Positions 63,236-64,000 of a stretch of DNA of 64,000 bases are shown here, piece after piece. The position numbers and the translations under genes are program-made. Position 1 is the stretch's first letter, and each line of letters starts with the position of its first letter. The stretch is from Aquipseudomonas alcaligenes. GTDB lineage: Bacteria; Pseudomonadota; Gammaproteobacteria; Pseudomonadales; Pseudomonadaceae. The stretch is taken from assembly GCF_003205495.1 (NCBI RefSeq), contig NZ_QJRX01000006.1, positions 228,706-292,705 on the forward strand. Direction: 5' to 3'. The notes beneath the pieces are model-generated. The model was not told the origin of the DNA. It did not search any database and saw only the letters and a program-made list of their open reading frames with translations.

Positions 63236-63641
63236 GCCGAGCCTACGCCGGGAGCCGGGCTTCGGCCTGGTGGCGGCGCTGTTCCTGATCGTCGTGGTGA
63301 CCCTGCTGGTGATCACCATGGCGCGCCTGTCCACGGTGCAGCACGGCAGCACCAGCCTGGCCATCCAGCAGGCGCGCGCCTACCAGGCCGCCCGCGCCGG
63401 GCTGGAGTGGGGAATCCACCAGGCGGTCGGCGCCGGCAGCTGCGCCAGCGGCAGTCCCGACATGGCCGGCAGTGGGTTGGCCGAGTTCAGTGTCAGCGTG
63501 GGCTGTGAGAGCGACAGCTATAGCGATAACGAGGGCAATCCGGTGCAGATCTTCCGTTTCACCGCCGAGGCGCAGAACGGTACGCCGGGCGGCCGCCCCG
63601 ACTATGCCTATCGCCGGCTCACTGCCGTAGTGGAGAACTGA
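63216..63641 (+). CDS. mshP: MSHA minor pilin-like protein MshP
   Basis: Pilin-like protein of 141 residues, PilX/GspK-like at the N terminus: leader MSTMRPEPSLRREPG and helix FGLVAALFLIVVVTLLVITM. It lacks the Glu at mature position 5 (Ala instead), as in some tip pilins. The domain has two Cys (GSCASGS, SVGCESD). Starts at 63216 or 63225 are both possible; 63216 has CAGG a few bases upstream. mshQ begins 2 nt after its stop. Confidence 0.85.
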   Translation: MSTMRPEPSLRREPGFGLVAALFLIVVVTLLVITMARLSTVQHGSTSLAIQQARAYQAARAGLEWGIHQAVGAGSCASGSPDMAGSGLAEFSVSVGCESDSYSDNEGNPVQIFRFTAEAQNGTPGGRPDYAYRRLTAVVEN

Positions 63642-63643
63642 CG

Positions 63644-64000
63644 ATGCGCAAGCTCTGCTGTCGTGGGCTGCTCCTGCTGACCCTGTTCCTTGCTGCGGGG
63701 CTGGCCAGGGCGGCGCTGATCAATACCGGCAACTCCAGCGATAACGCCAACAATGGCTCGCAGATCAGCCTTAGCCTGCCGAGCGACCTGCAGCTGGGCG
63801 ATCTGCTGATCGTCCAGATCGCCCATCGCAATACCGGCGCAACCCTCACCCCGCCCAATGCCCGCTGGAGCCTGCTGCAGGATGCCTCCAGCGGCACGAA
63901 TATCCGCCAACGCATCTATATCCGTACGGCAATTGCGGCCGATGTCGCGGGTAGCAGCGAGACCTGGAGTCTTTCCAGCAGCACCCGCATGGCCGGCGGC
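63644..64000 (+). CDS. mshQ: exported protein at the MshQ position, 5' part only
   Basis: Only the first 119 codons are present; the gene runs off the right edge. A signal peptide (LLLLTLFLAAGLARA) is followed by a Ser/Thr/Asn-rich beta domain: ALINTGNSSDNANNGSQISL, SDLQLGDLLIVQIAHRNTGA, IRQRIYIRTAIAADVAGSSE. This resembles adhesin-like N-terminal domains of large secreted proteins. In Vibrio and Shewanella the msh operon ends in mshQ, a very large exported protein, and this gene occupies that place. TGGAGAACTG precedes the ATG. The symbol rests on position; the domain content beyond the edge is unknown. Confidence 0.7.
   Translation, partial: MRKLCCRGLLLLTLFLAAGLARAALINTGNSSDNANNGSQISLSLPSDLQLGDLLIVQIAHRNTGATLTPPNARWSLLQDASSGTNIRQRIYIRTAIAADVAGSSETWSLSSSTRMAGG

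Overview
The window is GC-rich (roughly 67-68% by eye) gamma-proteobacterial chromosome, almost certainly Pseudomonas sensu lato. The evidence is protein-level resemblance of nearly every gene to Pseudomonas families, Pseudomonas-type REP repeats (GTAGCCCGGATGCAATCCGGG and its complement), and gene neighbourhoods remembered from P. aeruginosa PAO1: tktA-epd-pgk-fba, ntrBC with DUF4124 genes, yggX-mutY-asmA, hisBHAF, and gpmI-yibN-grxC-secB-trmL. No phage, insertion sequence, CRISPR array or rRNA was found.

Layout. 1-8.7 kb: tail of a TDT-family transporter, then the central-carbon cluster tktA, epd, pgk, a MliC-like lipoprotein and fba, then small envelope/metalloprotease genes and a cyclic-nucleotide-binding/pseudo-rhodanese protein. 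8.7-18.3 kb: singletons (GreAB-like factor, solute-binding protein, DMT exporter, ElaA acetyltransferase, DinB-like protein, HDOD protein, PfpI-like amidotransferase, flavoprotein, YccS). 18.5-22.5 kb: ntrC-ntrB and two DUF4124 genes, with an NtrC-type operator before ntrB. 22.6-27.3 kb: tRNA-Thr, a methyltransferase and a four-gene basic-amino-acid ABC importer. 27.7-33.2 kb: a CHASE2 adenylate cyclase operon, a GAF/HD-GYP phosphodiesterase and tRNA-Phe. 33.3-37.6 kb: yggX-mutY-asmA and an Hsp20 gene with an Anr-like box. 37.7-44.2 kb: sterol-desaturase family gene, panZ-like gene, hisBHAF and two tandem solute-binding proteins. 44.3-50.3 kb: ctpA-envC-like genes, gpmI, yibN-grxC-secB and trmL.

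50.4 kb to the right edge: an uninterrupted plus-strand operon encoding a complete MSHA-type (mannose-sensitive haemagglutinin) type IV pilus, mshI-(pilN-like)-J-K-L-M-N-E-G-F-B-A-C-D-O-P and the start of an MshQ-position gene. The ATPase MshE carries the tandem c-di-GMP-binding MshEN motif, and the window also encodes an HD-GYP c-di-GMP phosphodiesterase. The operon is the main accessory feature. It is a known system, but unusual for Pseudomonas, and it adjoins a conserved block (trmL-secB side) where ntrC would be expected from P. aeruginosa.

Repeats. Two families are scattered through intergenic DNA: the REP pairs named above, and CCCTCTCCC/GGGAGAGGG hairpins. Both occur together between mshE and mshG. 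Clear intrinsic terminators and sigma-70 promoters are listed where visible. I did not find a convincing undescribed multi-gene system. The best leads are the CHASE2 cyclase/SH3/M48 operon, the cyclic-nucleotide-binding pseudo-rhodanese, the Anr-box intergenic region with a possible 38-residue protein, and the regulation of the MSHA operon.
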